Of a DNA stretch of 64,000 nt, positions 1-12,380 are shown piece after piece. The notes beneath the pieces were generated by a model. That model was not told the DNA's origin, searched no databases, and was given only the letters and a program-made list of their open reading frames with translations. The stretch's first letter is position 1; each line of letters opens with the position of its first letter. This stretch comes from Anthonomus grandis grandis. Lineage: Eukaryota; Arthropoda; Insecta; Coleoptera; Curculionidae. Both the position numbers and the translations under genes were made by a program. The DNA lies in the NCBI RefSeq assembly GCF_022605725.1, contig NC_065564.1, forward strand, positions 4,876,698 through 4,940,697, given 5' to 3'.

Positions 1-1950
1 AGAATATCTTTATTAAATGAGCATGTCGACCCAGTTATGAAATTTGCCCGATCCATTCATCGTTCAGTCCTCCGTTCGTTCTGAAAAGCCAGATGAAGTT
101 ATTCTGCATTTATTCTTCTTTAGTAATTTCTTTAATAAAACCGCCACATACTAAACTAACCAACATCAGAACAACTTCAATTCAGCAACTTACCAGGACC
201 GTTTTACTTAATTCAATTCTGTTAATCCGTTTTAATTTAGTTTCGCGGACATAAAGAACGCGGTTTCCAGAGCTGCAGAAAGGAAATTAGATTTGTCCAT
301 TTTATTTAGCCAATAAGGAACAGCACACGGACGTAAGCAACATGCATCTTAAGCCCCCAAAGTTAATTAAACTGGAAACCGCCCAATTTGGATCCGGTTT
401 TGTTAAAATGGGTTAAAACGGACGTTTTGAGTGTAACTTTTTTGGAGCGAATATAAATTCTCTCCCTTATCAATGAATGATCCCTTTTCCGCTCCTATAG
501 AAGCATTTTATTACACGTCATTTTTCGGGATAAGGAAAGTGAAGTGGATGCCCGCCATACCCTTTCTGGAAATATCCTTTGCGCACCATTAGCTTCTCAG
601 ATTTAGACATTTTTCTTTTGAGGGCAAACGAATGTTAATTCCGGATATTTATTTCGAATATCCGGCCTCCAAACTGGAAATAAAAGGCCTCGTAAAACCT
701 GGAATGGCACCTGGAGTAACAGCGATATCTCGCATGGGCCAAATAATACGTCATTCGAATTCAATATATATTTTCCTCATACGGGAATAAGGATACAAAA
801 TGGTATTTTACGAGGGGGGCGGAATAATCAAGTAAACGCGATATGTGTGCACACGCCATCTTAAATAAGGTTTTTTCTCTTCGTAACGCTTTATAGGAGG
901 AGCTTGCCACGTACGAACAACTCACCCCTACTGAAATGTTATTTCACTACATACAATTATTCTCTATAGAAGCGCTAGGTAAATTTTAATTCAATTAACG
1001 AAAATGATAAAGCCACACCAACACCACTAAATTATTCCATTTTATTCCAAAATTTAAGCATAACTCTCCGCAATAAGATAATCCTTTCACCGCCACGCCC
1101 GCATCCTGCAGGTAGTTTAAGCGTATATGCCGCAAACAACATTAAAAGCCGTCTCTATATGGCCTAGAGCCGTAGCTAGAGCACATTGTATAGCTTTATG
1201 TCTCCATAAGGAAGGGCGTGTTTATTTTGTAGCCAAAAACAAGGCAACGCACTTATACGCCGATGCCGTTAAGTCATAATAAAACGAAGGTTTTCTGAAT
1301 AAAGGGTGAAAGTCCGGTTTAGAGATCTATTAGAATCTTTGATGTGCCGCGAATAGTCCGTGTGCCGGTGTTACTCGTATTGTCACATAGCATACATGTT
1401 TAAATCGCAAAATTTTATGTGGAAAGAGTCATAGAGTAATATTCTAAGCGGTATTTAATCATTCCAATAAATAAAAATGTGTTTTAATTTTTTTTTTAAT
1501 TTATACATTTGATTTGTATAATTTGACTACAGACGCCCACGTACTATGTTGTTAGACGTCACTCAAGCGTGAAAAGTTGCACAGGTAATAGATCTCTGAA
1601 CTAGACTTTAACTGGTTTGTTTTCTGTAAATTTCCACAGTTCTTCCGGATTCTGGAATCATGTAAATTTCAACTAAGGGTTAACGTAACACTGCCACGTA
1701 TACATATAATCCCTTCCACTTTCATCCTTCGCTTAAATAAATTAATTATCATAAACAACTTAGAGATCCAGGTAATCCGTCCCATCCATCCGCCCATGAG
1801 GCTTAATTCGAGGGATAGAGGGATAGAGTAATAATAACAATAATAATTATAGGGAGACAGTGCTTTATCTCCAAGGTAATTTTCGTTTACGAGAGCGTCT
1901 TAGTGTGTCTGTGTTTTCTCAGGCTCCGTGGCGGCGGCTTAACGTATGCT
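1..1950. other. gene-free single-copy DNA
   Basis: I see no gene here; every open frame is short and broken. The only repeat is a fragment near 46-80 carrying GTTCAGTCCTCCGTTCG, the hallmark of the dispersed element described at 1955-2580. A small AAT-rich microsatellite lies near 1831-1850. Confidence 0.6.
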
Positions 1951-1954
1951 CCAG

Positions 1955-2580
1955 ATAGAGTAATAAACCCCCATTGTCATGCTAAATTGTTTGCTTATAT
2001 TTAACTGGAACGATGTCGGCATCAGGAGATAAAGTGTTATTTCAAAGGAGAATGAGCGGATTTACTACTAGGGGCACTATAGTATATTATATTGACGGCA
2101 AGGAAGTACGGAGACTCCTAGTTGTGCAATATGTCCGAACCGAGCGTTCAGTCCTCCCTTCGATCTTTGAGACAATCATAAAGGAGCCGTTCAGTACTCC
2201 GCCCGTTCGGCAGCAAACACATCGCAATCCGGTATGACTCTTCCACGCAATTGATGTGTGAATTGCGTGGAAGAGCTGTTGAAGACATTTCGTTTACAAC
2301 CCGTGAAGAAATCAGGCCATTCTGAGACTTGAGCACATCGGGGCTATAAATACCCCAGAAGGAGTGAGGAGATTCTGTTAAGATTTCAGAGGCAAATTAT
2401 GGAAGGAAAACAAGATTCTTTAAATCCTTCTTAATCTAAAAAGAGAGATACTCGTTAAATGCCAAGAAGTCCAGGGCTTTCTAGCAATGACCTTTTCCAT
2501 TTTCTGTTATTTCGTCATTATTTCTCCTTTATCACGACTTGCTAGGTTTAAGTTGTTAGTACCATCTTCATAATATTTCT
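1955..2580 (+). repeat. dispersed element, copy 1
   Basis: This is one copy of an interspersed repeat recognised by comparison within the window. In order it carries a segment with AATAAACCCCCATTGTCATG, a segment on AAAGTGTTATTTCAAAGGAG, the block TATGTCCGA..GTTCAGTCCTCC, then CCGTTCAGTACTCC and CGCAATCCGG. A tail follows with GGAAGGAAAACAAGATTCTT and, near 2550, AGGTTTAAGTTGTTAGTACC. The same parts in the same order recur at 22504-23060 and 24290-24690. No transposase or reverse transcriptase is visible in it, so it looks non-autonomous. The 74-residue open frame inside it is not conserved between copies and is not called as a gene. Confidence 0.75.
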
Positions 2581-2599
2581 TTACCATATATTTACGCAA

Positions 2600-2690
2600 A
2601 TCTGTCTCGGAAGTACGAAGACTCCTAGTTGTGCAATATGTGCTATCCAACCGTTCAGTCCTCCTTTCGACCTTTCATAAGGGATTAGTT
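2600..2690 (+). repeat. dispersed element, partial copy 2
   Basis: A short second piece of the same element, with CTCCTAGTTGTGCAATATGT followed by ACCGTTCAGTCCTCCTTTCG. It lies directly downstream of copy 1, which suggests a truncated tandem duplication. Confidence 0.65.
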
Positions 2691-2699
2691 CTGCTGTTG

Positions 2700-3830
2700 C
2701 TGAAACGTGTCTGAAATACTCGGTAATTATTATCGTCAAAACGTCAAATTTCGGTTTGAAAATTGCCATTGATACGGTGAAGTTAACCAATGCATCCCTA
2801 ATAACGCTGCTAATAAGCTTATTAAAATGGTACGGCCTATACGGGCTTTAAGCTCGTTATATAATTTCGAACCGGCCATTGTTGGGTGCGTTATTACATT
2901 TCGAGTGCACGTATCGTTATATTACCGATATATTTTGGTTCGTTGTGCATAATAACAACGTTAGGCGTGCAATTGGCAATTAGCGTTTGATAAATTTAAA
3001 AATCCTTATTAGGGTCAGTTTAATCCCAGTATTTTAGAGACAAGAAAATTTGGTTGTTTTATTGAAAAACGATCCCCTAAAGCTGACCCCATCGAAGGAA
3101 CGTACCGCACAAATCATTTTAACACACAAAAAGTTCACTCGTAACATCCGATTTCCCGAAAAATTTATGAGCTTTGAATCGGAGAGAGAAGACAAAATAA
3201 ATCTGAAGTCCCACGAAACAAAAGAATTTTTTACGTTCATTTATCTCTATTAATTCCGGACCTTTTGACCGCGGGATATTCGATAGAGCCATTTTTGTAC
3301 AATGCTCTCTCTTTCTCTCTCTCTTTTTCTGTCTAAGAGATCGGAAATGTGATTGAGATGTATGACGGGTATCCCCCCGTTCGAATGTTCCGGCGCAGAC
3401 ATTTCAATATTTTATTATTTTTATGTTCCGGTCGGTAGAGCACCGGAGACGCTCCTACTTTAGCCTTAATTTATTTTTTTCGTGCTTATATCGTGTGCAT
3501 GTGCCCCGAGAAAAAAAATCCTATATAAACCCGTGTAAATTTAAAAAGGCAACAACTTCCAGAGAGAGAGGTTGTCGTAAAATGCAGGTCCGGACACTCA
3601 TACCGGGGGCCCCTTTATTAAATATGCACCCGAAATATATGAACACTTTTGTCGGGTGTCCGGGAATATTTTAGAAGCGGTAGCGTTACAACCCGAACAA
3701 GCAGGTCTATTTACGTTGAAATTTAACATTTTTTAATATTAAGAATTTATGGTTTCGGCGCACCATGGCAGCGAACAGTTTCCTTGTATACTTACGTTCA
3801 CCGGACTTGCCGTCCAGATAAATTTCGTTG
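2700..3830. other. gene-free single-copy DNA
   Basis: No supported gene. A CT-rich microsatellite is at about 3303-3330. Open frames of 60-83 codons overlap on both strands, show no recognisable domain and are best read as chance. Confidence 0.55.
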
Positions 3831-4745
3831 AGTGCCTTTTCCTCTTTATAGCGCCATTTAGTTCATATTTTTATCTTAAGTAGTTTTTGAGTTATGTGAG
3901 TTTTAAGAGGAATTGGGTTTGTTAAAATCAAATGTTGCTTAGGCTGCCTACTGGACTTACTCAAAAACTTTCTTTGACATTGATTTACACCTTGAATAGA
4001 ATTTGTACGAAACTTCTTATTCAATATGACGCAATTTATTTCATATCTTTATCTTAAGAAATTTTTGAGATATTCAGGTTTTAGTGGAGGTGGGTCAGTT
4101 CGAGACAAAAGTTCCTCAGGATGTCCACTCGACTTAGAGGCGGATAACTCAAAAACTTTCTCTGGGATTAATTTACATCTTAAATAGTATTCATCGAATA
4201 CTCTTTTCTTAACATAACGCAATTCATTTCATACATTTATCTTCAGTAGTTTTTGAGATATTCAGGTTTTAGTGGTCTCCTTCAAAAGTTCCAGACCTAT
4301 AGGAAAATGTTCATAATTTCGGTTTTTATTTTTTTTCTGGGAAACAGTTTGTTGGAGAAAAAAAATTGTTAGGACAAAAGTTGTTTGGAATATTAATGTG
4401 CGTTAAACACAATAGAAAAATAATATTTGAGTCCAACAGTTTTCCAGGAAATTTGAAAAACCTTCTTAACAGTTTTTCCTAATTTTTTCGAAAACTGTTC
4501 GCAATATGGAACATTTTCTTTCAGCAATGGATTCCTGACCAAAAATAGAATAAATTAATAAAATAGGTCGGTCAAGGTCAAACGTTCCTTAAGGTATCAA
4601 CTGGCCTCCGACACGGATAACTCCCAAAGTTCTTCTTAAATTGCTTTGCATCCTTAAGGACTTTTTTAGAGCTTCTCTTGCTTGATCTGGCACAGGTTAT
4701 TTTATTTTTATATCCCAAATAGTTTTTGAGATATTTGCGGTTTTA
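3830..4745. repeat. degenerate tandem repeat, unit about 190 bp
   Basis: At least three diverged units carry the phrase TAGTTTTTGAGATATTCAGG (or close variants) followed by TTTTAGTGG. Between them are lines resembling GATAACTCAAAAACTTTCTC and TTCATACATTTATCTT. The best units begin near 3850, 4030, 4210 and 4700. No coding potential is seen. Confidence 0.65.
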
Positions 4746-5287
4746 GTTAACGACTCTTGGAAATTTTAATAATTTTTTTTAATATCAGGAATTTATGATT
4801 TGAGTTTGTAATGGACCTAATCAATCTTCTTCCACATTCGCCGGCCGTAACGTCCATTGTTTCTATACATTTTCGACTTTCGCTAACGGACGTCGTTTCG
4901 GAAATCCTCGTAAATCTGCCATCAAAGCCGCTCCTTACCACTTTCGAAAAATTAATTAAAAATTTTCGTCTTTTACCTTGATATTTTCCACCGGGAGGCG
5001 CCGGTAAAAAGGCGTAATTTGTTAGTGTCATGTGCGGAGAGCTTCAAGCAGCAGCAGCAGCAGCTTTAATTTTAAAAATTACTTTTTTACGGTGCAGATT
5101 CTGTCGAGTGGCGGGGCACTCTCGCCTCGAACTTATCGTTATTTGATGGAAAATTTCGCTCTAGGAAAAAAAACTCGCAAAGGACATTATTAATATATAA
5201 AAGACGGGGCCGCATTTAGATGTTTCGCACCGCTTCCGGACTCCTTTTCACGTCAAAATTACTTATTCAACAAGCCTTTAACTATCA
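4746..5287. other. gene-free DNA with CAG microsatellite
   Basis: No gene recognised. A run of about six AGC/CAG triplets lies near 5047-5064. The 94-codon minus-strand frame here has no recognisable domain. Confidence 0.5.
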
Positions 5288-5775
5288 GAAGGTTGATCGA
5301 TCCTACTGACTGCTCTAATTACTACTGAACGTTGGCGCAGTTGGTAGGATGCCTCGACAGAGCCTCTTAACACATATTTTGCAATTGAAAATCAAAATGC
5401 GCACCCTTAAACTTTTTTCAATAACGTTTATTACCTGCCACCTTCTCCCTTTGAGCTCTGCGCTAATGCAGTAAACAATCATCAAACCAAATGCTTTTCA
5501 GATCAAAGTTACTCATTCCAACCACGTTTTTAAAAAAAAATTAAAGAATACTTTAAAGGGGATAACTCTGAGGCTGATAGATCCTACTGACTGCCCCAAT
5601 TACTACCGGACGTTGGCGCAGTTAGTAGGATGCCTCGACAGAGCCTCTCACCTCATATTTTTCAATTGAAAATCAAAATGCGCACCCTTAAACTTTTTTC
5701 AATAACGTTTATTAGGGCCCGCCTTCTCTCTTTGAGCCCTGCGCTAATGCAGTGAACAATCATCAAGCCGATTGC
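5288..5775. repeat. 281-bp tandem duplication with a hairpin
   Basis: Two copies of a segment lie 281 bp apart; compare GTTGGCGCAG at 5331 with the same string at 5612. Each copy has an inverted repeat: ATCCTACTGACTGC at 5300-5313 against GCAGTTGGTAGGAT at 5337-5350 in copy 1, and 5581-5594 against 5618-5631 in copy 2. The string TGGCGCAGTTGG also fits a tRNA A box, but no complete tRNA cloverleaf or B box can be assembled around it. The role is unknown. Confidence 0.75.
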
Positions 5776-5779
5776 GACG

Positions 5780-8700
5780 GATCCTTTTATCGGGACTAGG
5801 CACAATAGATTTTAGGGTCCTTTTAATTTCGGGGGACAATTATTTCCAAATCCTTAATGAGGAAACGAGTGTTTTACTAATTCCGAACGATCTTTCTGAT
5901 TAATTCGTTAGGCGGAGATTAATGAATAAAAGACCGACCCCTCTCGAACGTTCTATTCAGCTATGGTGGGAACGTTGCTTGTTTTGGCGAATATTGATTG
6001 GGTGAGAGCCAGTTGGAAAATTTAAGCTCCTTTAAAAAGTTCTTACTAAAATATATAGCAAACATTATGTCTTGTCACCAGCGTCGTTGTCGTCGTCGTC
6101 GTCGTCTCGGGAGTCTTTATTAAAAAAGTTCCGACTAAAAGCTCGGGCGGGCGCGTATTTCGGAAACAATTAACGCCCTGTCAATGGGAGAGAGCAGAGC
6201 AATCAAAGCTTATAGAGTTTCACTTCTTTGTCGCAGTGAAATTTAGTAAAGTTTCTAATAGAGTCAGGAGGGCAAACAAACGCTTAAAACGTACCGCCGT
6301 CGCTCCATTCTCGCCGTTCGATTAATTCGGTTCAGAAATGGAACTTTTTGTTACAATTTAAAACTATACTGAATTAATAAAATACGCCCACCTCTGATCC
6401 CTCGAGATTTAATCAGAAGTGGGATTCTGCATTTAATAATGACATTTCAGCACTCTATTTTAAAAAAGATAAACTCGTTTGTATAAAATTACATAATATT
6501 CCGGGGCCCCTTTTAGCAGTCGATTCCGCCCTTAATCCGGTGCAACGGAGGGTCTGGTATGCAAATATCGAATTGCCAATTAACGTGGGAATCAATGAAC
6601 CCGCTCGTCTATAATGAAATACCATCTAAATCGAAGACAAATTGAGATAGCAGTCAAATAGGGATTAACTTACTGGACCGAGCTTACTTGTAACGAGGCA
6701 GGAGGAGTGCCGACTTGAGACTTTAGGAAAATTTTTGAATTGTTAACTACAAGGGATTCATTAGAAGAATTATAGGGATGTGACCAAAACCTTGTATTGT
6801 CAATTCAAGCAACTACGTTCCAGATTTCCTCAGACCCACCCAGAGGAGGCTTTGAGTGAATAAGAGCTTTGAGAAAAATGCGTGTGCGATCTTCCTTCTG
6901 TCGTTCACGTCCTGTCAATCTGCATGCGAGGCGAAGGAAGGAAGGAATGAACGAACAAACGAAGATTTAAATGAAAGCGAGAGGTATTAGCATTACGGTT
7001 AACTCGAACCGAAGTATTGCGATCAACGTCTTCGTGCGGCCATTAGTTACGCGAACTAGACTGACTTATCCGCCAAGGCCCATTGCTACGACGAATACCT
7101 CCCGAATAAAAGGGAAAAAAGAGACACGCGGAGGCAAAAGGGATTACCTATGTCAGTCTGATTTATACTTTCCTGATGGCACTGAATGAAATATAGGCTT
7201 TCGACGGTGACATTGAATCTCGGCTCTTGACGAAAGGCCCATTAACGCAAACCTAAGGGGTGATTTCCATCTTTTGACTGCCTAAGCATAGTCTATAATC
7301 GGCAACAAACAATTGCCTAATAGGGGGATTACGAGCGTAGCGTAGCTCTATATTTAGGGCAGGCGCAATTTACCCCGGTCCTTTTTTTTTCTCGTCTTTA
7401 ATTACCCATCGATTACACAACTTTAAATCCGGTAAGCTCGCGTATGTTTTGCTCAGGCGAGCCGGTTGCTTTAAATTCGAAGGATTAGCGCTCGACGCGT
7501 TTTTTTTTTGTTTCTGTGTAAACGAAGAATTAATTTGAATGTTTGGCGATAAATTGGGACGCGATAGTGTGCAGTAAATAAAGGGGATTTTGTTTGGAAC
7601 AATTTACCAATGCCTGCGCCAGTTTAGTTTCGCTGGAGCGAGTGGTGGGTTCATGAATCAATAACTCTGGCTGAGGTTTTCCAGAGATTTTTCGCGTAAG
7701 ATACTTTCGGGATCAAAAGTGGGTCTGATTCCGAAGATTTTTATCTTAAAGCTCGCACCCCAGCAAAGCAGCTCTGGAGAGGCCATAAATAAAATAAAAA
7801 TGATCTATACGGGTACATTATCTGCGCGAAAAATCCTTAAGGAAGTTGAACAAAGTTATTAAGAGGGTTAATTAGGGAATGTATCGCGCGGCGCCCCCAA
7901 CCGACGTGAAATAGGATTTAATTCGGTTATCTGGATTGGGATTTATTAAGGGAACTTTCGACAGCCCAAAATATTTATGGCTTAATTCCACTTCTTTAGT
8001 ATTCTCTTGGATATTTTGCCTTCAGGAGGATTTCTCGCTTAAAGCTTTCCATATTTTAGAATAAAGTTTCTGGATAATCCGGTTAAGTTTTCCGATAAAG
8101 TTTTTCTTGAACCAATCGCTGTATATTTGTACAATTTTTGCTTATTTTCCCTAAGGATTTCCTACTGGGGTTCATTTGCTAAAAGAGGTTTTAACCTGGA
8201 AAAGCTCCTTAAGACATCCCGTTTGCCCCGGGGCGGAGATATGAAGATAACCGGCATATTAACACGGTTTCTTAATTATGGCGCAGCGGCGGGATAAAAA
8301 GATTTAGGGATTTAACGTGCATATTAGGAAACTTCTGACATTTTTAAAGAAAAACAAATAAAAATTAAATAAAACCCCGGGTCGCGAGCGTATACGTACC
8401 CAAATTAAAACACGAAAACGACGGTTTTGGGGAAATTTAATCTAAATTGCACCGCGAAACCCGAATCATTAAAATATTTAAATTCGAAAGTATTCTTCGC
8501 TGATGACGTATAGAGTTTCCTTTTGCTACGTGCTTAGATGAAACCGAGGAGTTTCGCTTTTGCTACGCTTCTCTTGTACGGTTTCTTTACGAGATTTTGT
8601 ATTCTTGGGAATGCGAGCCACGACCCGCGCTTGTCTTATTAGGGAAATTATTCTACTATCTTTAAAAAATCTAATATACTCTAACCAATCAGTTTTGTAA

Positions 8701-8850
8701 ATCATAAATAATTTTACATACTATAACGAGCATATTTTATATATATAACTCAATAAATGGCCAGATATACGTCCTCCGAGTCATCTAGATATTCGCTACT
8801 AAAGACATCTCTCGACACTTAAAAGAATTACACTGCAATGTATCTTTAGT
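5780..8850. other. long single-copy gene-free block
   Basis: Nothing coding is recognised in about 3 kb. A CGT triplet microsatellite is at about 6081-6108. The block lacks the repeats that dominate elsewhere and has scattered GC-rich patches, so it may be intron or regulatory DNA of a gene whose exons lie outside the window. That is inference only. Confidence 0.5.
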
Positions 8851-8854
8851 ATTC

Positions 8855-8945
8855 TTGGAACGGACGGAGTACCGGAGAGTTTCTTATAATTTGCTGGAAG
8901 GTCGGACGGAGGACTGAACGGTTGGATCAGACATATTGCAACGGG
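8855..8945 (-). repeat. dispersed element, inverted fragment
   Basis: The minus strand reads the GTTCAGTCCTCCGT block and the AATATGTC..GATCCAACC segment of the dispersed element seen at 1955-2580. Only the central part is present. Confidence 0.6.
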
Positions 8946-9099
8946 GTGTGCCGATATATTTATTTCACATTATGAAAACATGGCAGATAGATTATGGAGG
9001 AAAGTTAAGTCAGAGCGGATTCTCTAAATGTTGAGGACAATAATCCAGAGCTCTCACTCATCAGTGATTATAAATTCAAAGAAATTCCCCAGTAAGGGT

Positions 9100-10350
9100 A
9101 TAGGTTCGTGCTAAATCAAGGATACAAAAGAAAAAACTTCAACTTGAAAACTTCAAACTGCCTCGAAGTAATAAAATAATACTTTAGTTCCCTGAAGGTC
9201 ATTGAATCCATGAGTAGAAGTTTTATGTGTGGACCTGGGGCTCTCTCCCTCTCATCAGTCTAGGCTCATAGTGTGCTTATCGAGAATCAACACCAAGAGG
9301 TCCAGGTTGTAGCAATATTGAATGATGGTCAAACGAAGGAGTTAGAAAGTAGCCAAAAAAATCGAAAGAAATGTTCGTGCTAACTCAAGGACTAGTTCAA
9401 ATGCACAGAAAAACGTAGGAATTGCTTCAACTATCTGGAAGTACTTGATATTGGAATCAACTGCCTGGAAGAACCCAAAACTCTTATACGTCAACTGCCT
9501 GGAAGTAATAAAGAATTACTGCAGTTCCTTGAAGGTCATTGCATCCATGAGTCACTACTCATAGAGTAATTAAGAGCACCCTACTTGTAAAGACCACAAA
9601 GAATTATGTATAAAGTTCCAGATGCCACAATGCGAAACACTGGCCATACCCTAATTCCCTTAAAAAGAAATTAAATATGTATTTTATAATTAATACGAAC
9701 AAACTGTGTTCAACCCTCCAGAAAACTGCAAATCATGCTAAACCTGTTACCCACAGATGGAATAAAAATCGACAAATACCGAAAGCTGGAATTCTTGGAG
9801 AAAAACAAGTTTATTTCAACTTTTGGGAAATCTTGTGTTAAACACCGATGGAAATTTTTATAATACTCGAATGAGCAAAATAAGAGGCAACGGTTTACCG
9901 GAATTAGAAAAGCTGGGAAACCGGAACAATGTAAAACTTATTTGGGTACCAGAGCACAGCGATGTAGCAGGAAATAAGAAAGCGAATGAACTTGCTAGAA
10001 GAAGATCTCTGCTTACTGTATCTCGGTGTAGAGGCTTCCTCCCACTTATCCCCCTGAGGATCTCAGGAATGGTTTCTACTACGTTGCATCAAATGCACAG
10101 AAAACATAGGCACAGCTTCAACTACTTGGAAAAATCCAAGACTCTTACACTTCAATTGCCTGGAAGTAACAAAGAATTACTTCATTTTCCTGAAAGTTAT
10201 TGCATTTATAGCAAGAAGCGGCTTTATGTATGATTATCTTATCCAGAATCATTACCAAGAAGTCCGGATTGTAGTTCTCTTGCCCAAAAAGAAGAAGTTA
10301 GGAACGTAGCGTTGCCAAAAAACGAACGAAAAGAAACCTCCCTCTCCCCG
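9100..10350. repeat. repeat island with CTGCCTGGAAG motif
   Basis: Three diverged units, near 9150, 9490 and 10130, share the order CAACTGCCTGGAAGTAA, AAAGAATTACTTCA, then CCTGAAGGTCATTG. The short motif is the reverse complement of the TTCCAGGCARTTGAAG motif found in many other islands of this window. The RNase H remnant at 9823 sits within the island. Confidence 0.6.
9823..10233 (+). pseudogene. RNase H domain remnant of a non-LTR retrotransposon
   Basis: An open frame here contains a stretch close to the end of the RNase H domain of LINE-type polyproteins: KLIWVPEHSDVAGNKKANEL, at about residues 38-57. In functional elements this segment reads WVPGHSGxxGNExADxLA and carries the catalytic His and last Asp. 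Here the Asp position is Asn (KKANEL), so the remnant is probably inactive. The sequence after about residue 62 runs into the CTGCCTGGAAG repeat and is no longer retroelement-like. No reverse transcriptase is adjacent. This is a dead fragment and not a host gene. Confidence 0.7.
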
Positions 10351-12140
10351 ATAAGGGTACGTTCGTGCTAAATCCAAATGAAAAATAATAATACACAAGT
10401 TGCGGGGGGGATCATTTTTATTCATGGCCGGATTTGGGCATTAGCATTTTAAATGAATTTAAATGAAATCCTCCAAGTGCCATCTTAAAAGTTTAGTTTT
10501 AACTTCCACGGAGGTGACGGCATTATACCTGTATTTAAATAGATCATTAAAAGGAACGAAGTTTTTTCGGGGGTAAGGGGTAAGGAGGGAACAAATTATG
10601 CAAAAACTCGCCGCGATTCGGACTGGGTTCGTTTGTTTTATTTTTTCTACCGGTCCATCAGGACGATCCACTTGACTGGCGGAATTTAATTTTTATTACG
10701 TTTTCCGCGTTTCTCGGTAAAAAATTATAAATTATGTGAAATGGGATTTATAAACGTTTCCAGTCTCTTAATTTGGGTTTTGCATGGGGCACACAACAAA
10801 AGGGATACCGTTTTAATATTACAAAGAATGAAGAAACCGGAGGGGATAAGAGACGCATAAAAAGAACCGAGAGAGATATTCTTTGGAAAATGAAAACACA
10901 GCGGCGCCTTTGATGTTTCGGATTTAAATACAAATCTGATCCGGCCCAATTTTCTTTTTCTTCTGCCCATCGGGGTTTTTGCTGTTTTTCCCCCCTTCAA
11001 TAAGCGCCTTAAGGGCCGAGATAAGAGTAACTATATTCAAATATAATTTTTAACAAATAACCAAATCAATATCAATTAACAAGCGAACGAAATTACTGAA
11101 ATCATCTCCGATCATGAGGGATAACATATTAGGCAGCAATTAATGGTCCCATAATCCCTAAAACTTTCTTAATACACTAATAAGTTTAAATCCTAATACA
11201 ATAGAGTATAACGTATTGCTAATTGAGTTAGATGGGAGAGTTATCGAGCTGTAGATCAATCCGCTCCACGGCATGCAAACACTAGAAGGAAAGTAATGCA
11301 ATTACAAGTTTGAAAATTCATTACTGCGCTTCGGCGGTGCGAGAGCGCCCGGATATACAGACCGGAAGATTCTTATTTATTACCCGAACTGTCCTGATAA
11401 ATTGCCGAAAAGTTGGATCATTTCCAGATTTACTGGCGCGAATAAATATTTGAACAATAAGCACAAAGGCACCATCACCTTCATATGCGGAAACCTCTCT
11501 CGGCCGGTGAATATTTCAGCGAGGCGTTTTCCTAGAAAAAAGAAAATCGACATGTGCCTTCGTGCATTTTTAATCTCCGCTATCAAGAGTAAAGTATTTT
11601 TGTGGATTTATTCCTGTATCCCGGTGTTTTTATCAAAAAAATTGCCAGTAAAGCGTCGCATTTCCATATGAACGGGCGCGAGCAAGGGGGATATTTATAT
11701 GCATTCTTTTAGGTTTCACGCGAGAACGTATGTATACCGCATACAATCCCTTTAATCCAGGAGAGAGCTTTTGAATGATAAGTCGACGATACCACGGCGA
11801 GAAAAAATGGAGCGTAATACATTTGGGAAGATTCGGTGGGAGTATTTGAACGCGTTTCAATGTTTAAACAACTTTTATTCTTAATTAGTTACACTGGCTT
11901 CCGTCCAGGCTCTCCATACCTACATCCTTTCCTAAAACAGCTAAAACTGTTTGGACGAACCCACACGTGGTTTTACTGCCCTAAAGAATCTAGAAATTAC
12001 GTCAATCTTCCAGGCAGTCGGACTTATTTGGTTTCTTCCAGACTGTTGAAGCCATTTTTGGACTCTTTCTTTGGACTTAAAGTCATCTGGGCCTCGAAGA
12101 AATTACTTCAAATGATCAAGAATGGTCTCAACGATATGAG
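10350..12140. other. gene-free block upstream of NDUFS7
   Basis: No gene recognised. Several overlapping short open frames on both strands lack domains. One copy of the short motif, CTTCCAGACTGTTGAAGCC, is at about 12036-12054, and another diverged copy lies near 12009. Confidence 0.5.
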
Positions 12141-12380
12141 ATAAGAAATTGCAATTGGCCATGAAAGAGAAATAATGGCAAACCACTACTACGAGACCGA
12201 CTACGCATGACGTTTTTGCGATGATAATTCTGGAACGCAGTCAGAATGTAAGCAGTACAAGCTGTCTGTGCGTAGCACGTTCCGGAAGCAAGGCGAAAGA
12301 CAACTTGCTCCTCACCATTAGACGTTTTGAGGTACACTCTAACGTCTTATTGACACGATAGTCAAATAGTCGCGGCTGTC

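Noticed and set aside
5331..5400. Possible tRNA gene starting at GTTGGCGCAGTTGG
   Set aside because: No acceptor stem, anticodon arm or B box can be folded in the next 90 bases; only the A box fits.
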